64,000 bases of DNA, taken from positions 1-64,000 of the forward strand of contig JAQOTA010000009.1 in the NCBI GenBank assembly GCA_029532415.1. Reading direction: 5' to 3'. The translations under genes and the position numbers were made by a program. How positions within the stretch are numbered: the stretch's first letter is position 1; every line of letters starts with the position of its first letter. The stretch comes from Marasmius tenuissimus. Lineage: Eukaryota; Basidiomycota; Agaricomycetes; Agaricales; Marasmiaceae. Positions 49,039 through 60,350 of the stretch are shown here, in pieces. The notes under the pieces are model-generated. The model was not told the DNA's origin, made no database searches, and was given only the letters and a program-made list of their open reading frames with translations.

Positions 49039-52000
49039 CTAGTGAAATGTTAATCCTAAAGATTGCCTGAACAATTCGAACTTTGTTCTGCCAAGATTCT
49101 TCGTAAGAAGATCAGCAGGTTGTTTAGCAGTTTCAACGAAATAGATTTGAGTCTTTCCGTGTTCCACTGCTTCCCTGATGAAATGGTATCGATTGTCGAT
49201 GTGCTTTGTTCTTTTATCAGTAGCTTCATTGCTGCTGAGAAAGATAGCGCCTTGGTTGTTGCTAACACATGGAACTGATCGAATAGGGAAGTTCAATTCG
49301 TTCAATAACAACTTCATCCAGCAAGCCTGACGTGTACAATCAGATAGAGCCATATACTCTGCTTCCGTGGATGATAATGCAACCGTTTTCTGTTTCTGAG
49401 AGACCCAGCAAACTGGTGCATTGGCAAGCTTTACGATATATCCAGTCTGTGATCGACGATCATCTTTATCAGTTGCCCAATCAGAGTCAGCAAAGGCAAG
49501 TAGTCCTTGGTTGGATCTACCATCGTAAATAAGTTCGTACTTTGCAGTGTGAACAAGGTATTTCACGATGTAAAGTGCCTTCTGGAGGTGTTCCTGATTA
49601 GGATTAGCTCCATACTGTGACATCTTGATTACAGCAAAGGATATGTCTGGTCTCGTTCTGAGAGCCAAGTAAAGTAATGATCTGATAACCGATTGGAATC
49701 TATGCCTAATCTCGGGATTAACCTCCCCCTGGTTTTGGGTTGGGTTATAGCCTTCTGGCAAAGGCGTATATGCCGTTTTGGCATTCAGAACTCCGAATTT
49801 ACGAATTATCTTTTCAAGATAGTCTCGCTGATCAAGGATCAGTCTGCGATTCTTCTGATCTCGAGTAATTCGCATTCGCAGGAATTCTGTTGGCTCACCT
49901 AGATCTCGGCATTCCCAGATTTTCATGAATTCGCTTTTTAGTCTGTTGACAAGGTTGCAATCAGGACCCATAAATAAAGCATTGTCGACATAGACGACGG
50001 CAATAACCATATTGCCATTCTTGTTGAAGACATATACGCCAGCATCAGATAAGCATCGTTTGAATCCCAGACGTTTCATGGATTCAGTACATTGACGCCA
50101 CCAGGCACGAGAAGCCTGTTTTAATCCGTACAATGCTTTGCGTAACCTCCAAACCTTGCTGGAGTCCGTAACGAAGCCTTCAGGTTGTTCCATGTAAATC
50201 TCTTCATCTAAGGCACCATAAAGAAAAGCTGTTTTAACGTCTAGCGCAGAGATCTCCCAATCTACAAGCGCTGCTAGTGCCAATAGAAGTCGTACGGTTT
50301 CGAATCGTACTACAGGAGAGAACAACTCGTTATAGTCTATCCCTTGTTTCTGCGAAAATCCTTTCGCAACAAGCCTTGCCTTCTTACGGCCATCAGACTT
50401 GATGTCAAATACCCAGCGGGATTTCACCGCTTTTTGGCCTTTGGGTAGTGTTACCACATCAAAGACATTTCTATCTTTGAGTGATTGTAATTCCAGTCTG
50501 CATGCTGCTTTCCAAGATGGTCGTTCATCTTTAGGACGCTTCTGGACTTGTTTGTATGTCCATTCATGAACATTATCATAACTACTGGCTTGAAAACCAT
50601 ATAGTTGATAACCATTATTCAGCAAGTAAACCAAGTAATTTTCTCCCCCTTGCTGAGCAAGATCGCTCATATCGTCATCCGTGTCCATAGGAGCGGCTGG
50701 ATCAGGAACCCTATTTGGTATTGTTTCAGGTTGATTTGTAGGATTAATCTGACTTTGCCAGCGTGCGTGAGATTTGATATTGCGTTTGATTTCAGCAGGA
50801 TGTTGATTTCCGTAAACATTAAACGGACGGTTGGGAGTTACTCTATTTCTTGGAGGGTTTCTTCTGACAGCTGCTGGTGGAGGAGCTTGTAAGTTCTCCC
50901 ACTCATCATAGTCAGCTTGGCGAAATCCAAATGGATTTGTCCATCCAGAGGAACCAGCAGACCGTGGATCTGGACCATACTGATTAGGATTGTGATCGGA
51001 GCCTTCCGGTCATCCGAATCCATCAGTATTTGAATGATTGCCGTTGTGCACATCATCGCTTTTATCATCCGGGATAGGATCCAAGGGAGGATCTCCCCCA
51101 GGCTGATGATCGTCATCATCTGATCCTGGTGGAGGTGGAGGATTAAAGAAATCATCATCATTGTGATGATCTTCGTGGCCATCATATGGGTACGTTGGAA
51201 AGGGTATAGACCGGACAGGTTTGTCGGTTTTATCAAACTCTATGGATCCAGGCACTTCTTTCTGACATTTAGGAAACCAGTTCTCATTGAAAACTGCTTG
51301 TGGTGTAATGTATACAGAATTGTTGGTTGTTCGAAAGAATCGATAAGCTTTTGATCCGCTCTCGTAACCAATGAAGATCATTGCTTCAGAGTGTGGAGCA
51401 AGCTTATTTCTACGTTTCGGTATGTATGCATATGCGCCACATCCGAACGTCCTGAAGTATGAAACATCAGGCTTCTTATTCTCAAACAACTCAACTGGAG
51501 TTCTGTATTTCCTCGAACGAATAGGAGTTCTATTGTAGATATGGACGGCTGTGAGAATTGCAAATTCCCACCAGTTTTCAGGCGCACAAGCCTGAAAGCG
51601 CATAGCTTCAGATTTTTCTCGTAGTGTACGATTAAATCTTTCTGCTCATCCATTCTGTTCATGCACGTTGGGAGAACCTCTTTGTGGAAATATTCCTAGA
51701 GAGTTATACCAGTCCCATTGTTCATTTGAAAAGAATTCTCCCCCTCGATCGAAATGCACACTTTTGACCTTTTTATTAGTCTGGCGCTCTACAAGAGCTA
51801 GCCAATTGCGCAATTTCTGATCTGTATCGCTCTTTTTACAAATTGGATATACCCATCCGTATGATGTTGCATCATTGAATAAAGTTAATACATATTTGTT
51901 TTGATAGTAAGAGCGAGTTGGATATTCTATCAAATCACCGTGCACGAGCTCAAGAGGCTCCTTAGCTCGTTTAGAGGATAAAGGGTACGATTTGGCAACC

Positions 52001-53454
52001 ATTTTGCCTTTGGCGCAGCCTCGGCATGGTTTCGTTTCTCCCTTCAAAGTAACCAACTTCGTTGAAAGCCCTTTAACATTATCCATTAATTTTCCTAAGA
52101 CTCTGGGATCACAGTGTCCCATACGTCTGTGCCATAATTCAGAAGTATTGAAAGATACAACAGATGTGAAGGAAGTTTCTCCCACAAGAACCTTCACGTT
52201 TATCCATCGTAAAGGATCATCTTTATGGCTTGGGTAAAAGCTCATTAAAAGAGAATCATCTCTCTTGCTCCGGATCGAAGTCTCTGGAGAGTCCAGTATA
52301 GTATAGTAACCTATACTCCGGAATTTCCCACTAGAGATTAAACGATGTGGGCTGTCGGGATTATACATCACTGGGTATAACTTTGTGACTTGCGTCACTC
52401 CTGCGCTATTGGTGTGTCGGATGAGGACAGTACCATAGCCTACTATTTGCACATTTGCTTTATCACCCGCTGATGTAGTAAGACCTATTGGCATTTCCAA
52501 AGTCTGATAGTCTGAGAAATCCGTTTTATACGGAGTCATATGCGCTGATGCCCCACTATCAAGTAGCCAGGCATTTTGCGTATATCTCACTTCACAATCA
52601 CTCGAAAATGCAGCAGAAAACGACTTATATTTCGTCGTTGCATATACAGAAGAAATACTACATTTCCTTGGTACTGAGTTCCTTAGGATATGATAGTTCT
52701 GCATCGAGGATTTAGTGAAAGTTTGACTATTAGAACTTTGAAACACTTGCCAGTCTCCACGATTGTTGCTTTCAGCCCAATCGTTATCAACTCCTTCAAG
52801 GCCATCTCCATAGTCACAATCATCAAAGTACCGTTCATGCCATTGAAGCGGTTCTTGATTCTGACTTTGGAATCCTTGGCGAACAAGAAGCTCTCGACGC
52901 TCCCTTGTTCTGAGTTCTTCTTGATAACGTTGATTAGCGGCGTCTTCAACAGCTATCCAAGCTTCCAATTGGCGTCTATAGTTCTGCCATTGAACAAATT
53001 TCGTGGCTTGATATGGCTGATTGTTATTAACAACCATAGTGATATTGCCAATACTCGTGCCATTAGCAACGTGTAAGGGTATTCCATTGGTCCTTTCTCC
53101 AATTACTGCAGGTCCGTAATTCTCGAATTGAGAGTTTCGGGGATCACTTGGAGATGTAACCCAAGGGTCAACCTCAGGTTGTTCATCTACCGGACTAAGT
53201 CTTTCCGGTTGATCCGGTGGAGCAGTGGTTGGTCGAGAAGGTACTTCAATGTAATCATCCTCTAAGGATTGTATGCCATAAAAAGATTCGGGAGAGCTTG
53301 GAGGTGTGTGGACAACTTGGTCCTGCCATTGTCGTACTCAAGGTGGTGTGGTTACAGGGTGGTTTATGTATGCATGGGTAGGAAGGACTGGAGATTGGGA
53401 ACGATTCATTGTCTCAGCTAATTCCATGAAATCTCCAGGCTATGTTCTTGGTCA
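49039..53454 (-). pseudogene. Copia pol: protease, integrase, reverse transcriptase, RNase H
   Basis: All segments share one frame: 53037-51646 (protease WLLDSGASAHMT near 52560; integrase zinc region LWHRRMGH and CRGCAKGK; catalytic HGDL and HFDRGGEFF), 51603-51010 (integrase C-terminal part, TFGCGAYAYIP) and 50688-49039 (RT LDVKTAFLYG; RNase H ADSDWATDKDDRRSQTGY). In-frame stops: TGA 53452, TAG 53440, TGA 53338, TGA 51646 (where copia integrases read NG-x-AER) and TGA 51010. The RT YVDD box is YVDN (49981-49992), and the RNase H Asp before NQGAI is Asn (49257-49259). It cannot be active. Confidence 0.92.
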
Positions 53455-55347
53455 TTCACTGAAGCGACCACCCTTGAGTTCTCTCCGAGGAATATCAGAC
53501 TGAGTCATGGGAACAGACATTCTAATGTTGTTCATCCATTTGTACAAGTGCGTGTGCCAGTTACGAACATCTGGAAGACTAATGTGAGAGATGTAGCGCA
53601 CCCAGCGCCTATTAAACCCTGGTTGTCTCCATTGGGATGCTCTAAATGGACTCGCTCTTATGTCTATCGTTCCAAACAACCATTTTCCTTCAAGACCAAG
53701 TTTGACTAACCAATGCCAGAAGATAGGATTCAACACTTGTACAGGAAGTGTGACATTCCTCTTGTTGACTCGGAAGGCTTCATCCACCGAAGTTGAATGA
53801 GGATTTCTCACTCGTTGAACAAATTCTTCAACGGTGCTGATCCAATTTTTATTATTGATTTCAGCTATAACCATCGATAGGTGTTGAAGGTTCCAGGTTT
53901 GGTATCCGTATTCAAACGTGAACTTGTTATCTTCTACTGTTTCCACATGTAATATCCTTTGTTGTATGCGTAATTCATGAAGAGCTTGACAAGGTGTCAT
54001 ATTATGCACTGCATCTCTTCTGATAGCATACATAACAACATATTTTCTGGTCCTGATCAGAATCCAGATCCAAAATTTATGGTCTGATGAGTTGCGTATT
54101 AGTTTGCAACGCATTCTGATCATGGATTCCTTCAATGCTATGTCGTTAATCGTCTGATTTCCGAAGTCTCGGAATATTTCAACGACAGGAAGTGGGAGTT
54201 TAATCCCATTTATTACATGTGGTCTAGTATTCCTAAGGTTAACTCGTCGCATCAAATTGTCATTTTGTTCTTTGTATTCTTGTAAGAATCGCCATTCAAC
54301 TTTTCTATTGATGAGAGGTGGCTTTGTGATGTCATCTCCATCTTGAGAATAGTTTTCTGGTCTGAACAAATGAACAAGATCAACGTGGTTCCTAGGAAAC
54401 ATAGAATCTGCCCATGGTCCATAATCGTCAGGAGGTGTTGAGACTGTTACACGCATGTCTTCTTGTGTGGGGGGTGCCATTTCGAGATTCTCACCTTGGT
54501 CAACTTTGTCCGCAGGCGAAGTATGATTAGGTGTTGCCTCTCGTCGTGGCATTGTGAAGATAATTTCTTCATTACTATGCGCGCCATAAGAGTGTTCAGA
54601 ACATGTATGACTATCATTTGATAAATGATCAGATGAAGAGTCACTATCAGGTTCTGTTGGGGTATCAGAGATGTACACCAAAGGTGGTATCTCATCTCCA
54701 TCGCTGTCTGTGTTTGAAATGGAAGTAGTAGCTGAAGCGATAGCTTCATCTACTTGTTGAACCTGTTCTTCTAGTTGAACAGTTTGTCTATTGTTCCATT
54801 CTTGAACAGAAATGTGTCGTTCAGGGCGACTTTCTCTGTTAGCAGCGATTCTCTCTTCTAGGTGTGCCTGTTGAAGATCATACGTGTTTTGGAATGGGTT
54901 TTGTGCAGATGTGCTACCAGTGGGGTAGTGGTAGGACATATGAACGTTTACTGGCCCGGCCATTTCGCGTTCAAAAACTGAGCTGATTTGCTCGTTTACT
55001 GCATTAATTCGACTCTGGTATTCAGAAGGTTTCTCAGAAGGTTCAAGTACCGCAGTGTGCGATTGTTGTCCCCCTTTTTGAGTATCCTTCTTCTTTCCTT
55101 TGCCTTTTCCTTTGCCCTTTCCTCCTTTCTTCTTCCCTTTCTTGGGAGAAGATCCACCTTGGTTCTGGTTGTTTTTATTATTGTTCTTCTTTTGATTCGC
55201 AGAAGTACCAGAACAAGACTGATCAGACCATTTGGGAGGAGAGTTAAATTTATTAACACCAGAAATTTTTGGCGTTATGGGCGGTGTAGGCTGCAGGACC
55301 AGAATGAATCCCATTCCTTCTATTCCATTCATTCGTAATTGCAGCAA
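53452..55347 (-). pseudogene. Copia region between nucleocapsid and protease: basic tract plus unknown domain
   Basis: A 631-codon open frame, the same frame as pol. It begins with a Lys/Gly-rich tract (KKGGKGKGKGKGKKKDTQ) in the nucleocapsid position but without a CCHC knuckle, then a Ser/Asp/Glu-rich linker. About 300 residues of folded-looking sequence follow (VEWRFLQEYKEQNDNLMRRV; FWHWLVKLGLEGKWLFGTID; RWVRYISHISLPDVRNWHTH). I know no standard copia domain here. The frame lies +1 relative to gag upstream, the switch being near the A5 run at about 55265. Confidence 0.65.
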
Positions 55348-56107
55348 TCAAATCGGTAGGTTTTAGTTCTTCCTTCTTCATACGGGATACTTGCTGCTTA
55401 AAGAGCTGCCAACACTTTTCATTAAGCTTAGCTGTGATCATTAAGCACAGCAAGTCGTCCGAAATATCTACTCCATGATCCTTAAGTTGGTCCCGAACAG
55501 TCAACATGTAACTGATTCCCGGGACTGGGTTAAGGTGTTCAGGGAGTTGGATGTTATGCAAGTCCGTATATAGATTCATCATCTTTGAAGAAGATTGAAC
55601 TCCAAACGTATATTTTTAGTTAGATATGGTTGTGATTACCGAAGTTTTTTCAACATGCGCGTCATGAGCACGACGAATTCGCATTTTGATAATACCTATT
55701 ACTTTGTTACGCCTAGAAGTCCACTCAGTTAGAGCGGTAGCTTCTCCTGAAGTAGCAGGAGAAGATATTTCAGGCATTACTTCATCCAAGACTTGAGGTA
55801 TGCCTTGGGTATAGAGGTAACCCTCAAGTAATCGGTACCATTCTTTGAAATTCGAACCATCATCTAGCAAAACTGGAATGATACTGATTCCTCCTGACCC
55901 AGCAGGAAAGTTGCTGTCCGCAACCTGAGAGTACAACGGTTCCGTATTGTAAACTTCTACAGAATTTTCTACTTCCGTTCCTAGAGTATATCCCGGCGTA
56001 TTTTGAACAAACGTCGTTGGGGGATTACTTGGGGAATGAGAAGCAGACCTAGATCCAGTTTGAGACATATTGAGGTCTGTCAAAAGTCCCATGAGCATAC
56101 TCTTCAA
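55253..56107 (-). pseudogene. Copia gag, two exons
   Basis: Exon 1 starts at 56107 and carries DDGSNFKEWYRLLEGYLYTQ, typical of the copia gag-UBN2 capsid fold. An intron 55583-55639 (57 bp, GTAATC ... CTAAC ... AAAG) joins in frame to exon 2 (MMNLYTDLHNIQLPEHLNPV; LLCLMITAKLNEKCWQLFKQ). Unspliced RNA would stop after 163 codons inside the intron. Exon 2 ends in a stop at 55253, while the continuation is in the +1 frame, by frameshift or by a one-base insertion in the A5 run. Confidence 0.75.
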
Positions 56108-57103
56108 ATATAGAAGGGTGGAGCCAAGAGAGTGTCAATCAACAAAGGCTTCTAAGAAGCACCCATAAATAAATAGGGTTCGATGCACACCGAGAAATGC
56201 TCCAAAGGTCTAGGACTTTTAACAGGCTGTATGCGTCAAGCAGATCATGGGGTGTACCACGTGCAGGTAGTGCAGGGGAGTTAATCTGGTTACAAAGCCC
56301 TGCCCAATTGCTAGGGTCTTACAACGTTCCCAGTGTGTATCAGTGTCTGGTGTCCCATCGTGCTATCTGGTCTCAACCCCAGACTAGCAAAAGTATGAGT
56401 GATCAGCTCATACTGTCCGAATGACCCATAGAAAGTTATTATTAAACCTAGTCATCCATATGAATTGAGTTCATGCACCCTCTGCCTTAAGCATGTCGGT
56501 GTCCAGAAAGCAATCATAGGTGAGTTAGAGTTTAACAATAACATAGAAGAGAGGGGTCATCGGGAGGGGAGTCCCTGTACATACTAAAATGGCCATGTGA
56601 TACCGTAAAATTGTATAGTATCAAAACCTAGTTGTAAGGAGATCAAATCTCCCAGCATGTATATCATGCCCGGTCTTTCGACCGTCAGGAATCATGGCGA
56701 GTTGGTTTATAAGCACAACCCCATAGACCCCTAAACGATGCCTCATGGTGAGGATCATCGCCAACCATTGGTTTTCATCAGCATTAGGCAGTGATAATAT
56801 AAGATCAAAGCCCAATCCGGGTTATCAGCAGGGAGACAGAGCCGCTTACGCGGATAGGTCTATGCCGAAGAAGATGAAGCCAAGACAGTATGTACATGCG
56901 TTTGTGCAACATGCAACAGTACAGGGACATAGTGGATAGGTGTAAAGGGAACTAACAACCCTTGACCTTGACACCAGACGATGACAAGCCCGACATCGCT
57001 AGAGACTTCTATAACCCATGTAGGTTACAGGTCGTCCACTAGGATGGTGGCAACACACGGGAGCTAGGCTACTCCGATCATAACATCAACCTGACCACTG
57101 CTT
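56108..57103. other. Copia 5' leader (about 1 kb)
   Basis: Non-coding stretch between primer binding site and gag. Unusually long for copia. No ORF worth reporting. Confidence 0.6.
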
Positions 57104-57118
57104 GCGGGGCCCATAACC
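57104..57118 (-). other. Copia primer binding site, half-tRNA type
   Basis: Directly next to the 5' LTR the minus strand reads GGTTATGGGCCCCGC. That is complementary to the initiator-methionine tRNA anticodon stem-loop (GGGCCCATAACC), as in Drosophila copia, where a cleaved 5' half-tRNA primes synthesis, and unlike elements primed from a tRNA 3' end. Confidence 0.8.
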
Positions 57119-57600
57119 TGATGAGCCAGCATAGTTAAAGTGCACAGTGGGTATAACAAAGTAAACCTCACATGGGTAATACACAGAGTGTTCTTGTAGT
57201 CTTGAGATGCTTGAGAAGAGGTGATAATCGAGTAGATTGTCCTAAGGCTTAAGGCCTTTTGTCCAGTCTTTTATACATAAGTTTCTGGTACATGTAATGA
57301 GTATTACACTAACTGAAACTACTACTAGAAGTAGGTATTCGGCCCTAAAGGCGTAAAAGACATTAGTACTGTGTAAGTACTTCTACCATGAATGGTAGTA
57401 TGCTTGGTGAGCATAGTCGTGTTTGCCTCATGTATTGAAGGCTCTACTTATGCTATTGGATAGCGACTGTCTATAGTGTCATATATGATAAAACTAGATG
57501 TACGTAGTAAGGTACGTAGACAGAGACGTAGTACTTGCATGAGAACGCAAGTGTTCTAGAGGCGTAGCTCTATAAATAGTGTGACGCGTAAACAACACGT

Positions 57601-60305
57601 TGTAGCGCCTGCTATTAAAAAGCAGCTTCGGAGCCTTGTTTTTGTGCGATTTTAGCATAAAACAGATAAGAAATGACTAGGTAATACGAGTACTAGAGCA
57701 AGTTCCGAGCGGCTAGTAAAAGGCTCAGATTCTAGCATAAGGAGAGAATAGCGCCTCGGAGGCGTCTCTCCTTATCTCTGAAAACTGTAGGAGTCGTATA
57801 ACTGACGAAAGTATCACTTCGGAGGCACGACTAGGACCTGTAGTCATAACAAGGGAATATCTCCAGTGGCTCAGAGGCATCGTACTAAGGATTAGAATAA
57901 CAGAATCAGACTTAATGAAGACCCGTACTAGTAGGGATAGACAGAGGAGGTCACCGCGGAAGCATGGATGGTCAGAAAGCGAGACTAAGTCGAGCCTCAG
58001 AAGCTTGGTATAAGGTCAAGGCCTCGCTTTGGAGGCATGATTGATTCAAGTATACTAGGTATACTACAGGTTATGCTAGTCATCCATATTGGCTAGAGCT
58101 ACCTCATCCCAACCGAAGTAATTATCTACGTCGGAATCTTCAGGATAATAAGAATCAATGAAGGTTTCATGATCTAGATAATCAGTATAGAATGGATCGC
58201 ATAAAATAGGATTATAGAAAGAAAAGGATCGAGAGAGCCAACGACCCATGACAGGGGAATACTTGAAGAACGAGAGCTTGGTATAGTCAAGCTTTGGAGG
58301 TGCTGGGCACTCAGCACAGCTGACGACGGCGTTGATCCAAGCGTTGACGGCTCCAGGAGTACGAGCGGTTTTGAAGTCAAGGAAACCAACTCGAGCAATG
58401 GACTCGGTGACCATGTCGATGACAGACCTGGCGTTGTGAGGAATGGAGTGGTCAAAGGTGTCCTCGCAGAGATAGATTTCGTCCTGGATCATGTCGTAAT
58501 GAATCACGTAGCCCCAGTAGACAGATCTGTGGCGACTGAGGAAGAACTGCTGGAAGATGATTCCGAGGATAGCTTCTCGTTCTGCGTCGAGTGGAATGGG
58601 TAGGATGATGTGGCGCTCCTTGATCTTATCAGAGTAATCTTCTGGATACGACCAGAGCTTATACAACTCTGGAGAGGAAGTCAGAAGGCCGCCTCGGAAT
58701 CTAGAAAGTAGAAAGGCTTACTATAGAGTAAGTTGCGAAAGTGGTCTTCAATGTTATGCAAGCGTGCCATAGTACGCTCGGGGAAAAGTAAGCAAGGAAT
58801 TGGGACAACCTAGCACTTGCTTTTACTGACCTCAGGACTGGCCGCTGAAATGGAAATTTTACTTCAGAAACTAGGAAATTAGCGCTTCGGAGGCGTGGAT
58901 CTGAACCAGGCACTGGGCGCTAAACAATGATCGAGAAGTGATCGAAGGAGTTGCACCGTCGAGGTACCTCCCTTGTGCTCGTACATGGAGATATTGACTG
59001 TACTAAGGGCATAGTTGGTGCTGGTGGCAAAACACAGTGCTCAACTGCACTGGGAGGCAAGGGACCAGAAAGAAAGGAATGGTGTACCAAAGAATCGAGT
59101 GGGAGTTCTGGCTGAACCATTGAACTATTACCCGGTATCCAAGGCACCAAGATTGGATATAGTGGGGCGGCCATATGGATGGCAGGACCTCAGAATTATC
59201 CGAGCTACGGAAAGGACATTGACCTGGCTATGAACGGCTGGGTAACTCCATGAATATAGGCATCTAGTAGCACTTCGGAGGCAAGTACTTTGCTTCAGAC
59301 AAAGGGAGTATATGCTTCGGAGGCAGACAGAACAGGATGACCTACGACAATTGAAGGGTCCAGAACCGGAGAATCGATGCTGCGGAGGCAGATAGGCAGA
59401 ACGGAACCATTGATAGGAGAGACCCGGAAGAAAAGAATGTTAGAGAATGTTCGAGGCTGATGATACTTCCGAAGCAAATTATTGGTTTTGACTTTGGGGT
59501 TCAGAAGCATAGATTAAACACAAAACTCTCCAAGTATATTCCAAAGTAGGTAGTTTATGCCTCCGAGGCATGGTTTATTCGATATTTGTACAATTCGGTA
59601 GAATTAGAGCCTCCTAGGGTATATAAGCAGTGGGGTTTTCATTAAGAATCCCCAAGCAATCCGTACGATTAGTATTCAGAGGATACAAAGCTATTCCACT
59701 TGTTGGGTAGTCAGTTGACTCGGGAGCGCTTCTGGAGAGATATTAGAATGGAATAGAACTTTGTTTGCCCAAACCTAGAAAATCCATTGAACATTTGCTT
59801 GACCTTGACTTTGCATTGTTTGTCTGTGACGCCGACTTGACTGGCTGAGCTATTGTTGAACTTCCGAAGCTAATTGGGCTGAGGATATTGTTCACCGTTG
59901 ACAGTTGGTCTTCGGTTATTGACAGACTTGATTGGAGTCTTTACTGCTATTGTTTGATTTGATTGTCTTGTTGCCCCTTGCTGTTCGAGTGGTTCTGAAG
60001 CTAGTTGAAGCCTAAGAACGCACTTCCAAAGCACCAAACAAACTCTACACTCCCTGAAACAACCTATAAACCTCTCTTCCGAACCCCACTTCTGACCTCC
60101 GAACTGGTTTCAGAGGCGAAGCTACCTTAGTTGGATAGTTTCTTGAGTCAGATTTCCTTCAGCCTACTATTGCAGTCTGGCTAAGAGCGGAACCTACGAT
60201 CAATGCCGATCCCCGATTCCCGCACCCTTCAGCTACACTCTTGAGTGTTGGGAGGATTTGACCTACGAGTTAGATTTTATTATACACCGCGAGTGGCACT
60301 TTACA
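57601..60305. mobile_element. Element E3b: second copy of the 2.7-kb repeat
   Basis: TGTAGCGCC to GCACTTTACA, 2705 bp, bounded by a perfect 4-bp duplication ACGT (57597-57600 and 60306-60309). The empty site is preserved as ACAT in the left LTR, which fixes both ends. TATATAAG is at 59620-59627. It matches E3a throughout, including the antisense ORF. Confidence 0.88.
58076..58666 (-). CDS. E3b-encoded 196-aa protein, unknown
   Basis: Intact second copy of the E3 protein (MYKLWSYPEDYSDKIKERHI to ALANMDD), same length as the E3a copy. By my alignment about 40 of 591 bases differ between the copies, nearly all transitions and many at CpG, giving about 18 amino-acid changes and no stop or indel. 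Preservation of an open frame in two diverged copies argues that it is a real gene, but no function can be given. Confidence 0.5.
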   Translation of the reverse strand: MYKLWSYPEDYSDKIKERHIILPIPLDAEREAILGIIFQQFFLSRHRSVYWGYVIHYDMIQDEIYLCEDTFDHSIPHNARSVIDMVTESIARVGFLDFKTARTPGAVNAWINAVVSCAECPAPPKLDYTKLSFFKYSPVMGRWLSRSFSFYNPILCDPFYTDYLDHETFIDSYYPEDSDVDNYFGWDEVALANMDD

Positions 60306-60350
60306 ACGTCAACAGTGTATCACATGATTTCCGTCATGTTCAACAGTAGG

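Larger units (their letters stand above)
48486..60345 (-). mobile_element. Ty1/copia LTR retrotransposon, complete structure, inactivated
   Basis: 518-bp LTRs at 48486-49003 and 57119-60345 (the latter split by E3b) are flanked by a perfect GTAGG duplication (48481-48485 and 60346-60350). Without E3b the element is about 9.15 kb. Coding order on the minus strand is gag, basic region, unknown region, protease, integrase, reverse transcriptase, RNase H; integrase before reverse transcriptase defines copia. The pol frame is broken by five stop codons, and RT and RNase H catalytic residues are changed. LTRs differ by only two transitions, so insertion is recent. Confidence 0.95.
57119..60345 (-). 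repeat. Copia 5' LTR interrupted by E3b
   Basis: Removing E3b (57601-60305) and one ACGT gives exactly 518 bp, the same length as the left LTR. The insertion is 36 bp from the outer LTR edge. TATAAAAG on the minus strand is at 57268-57275. Confidence 0.92.
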
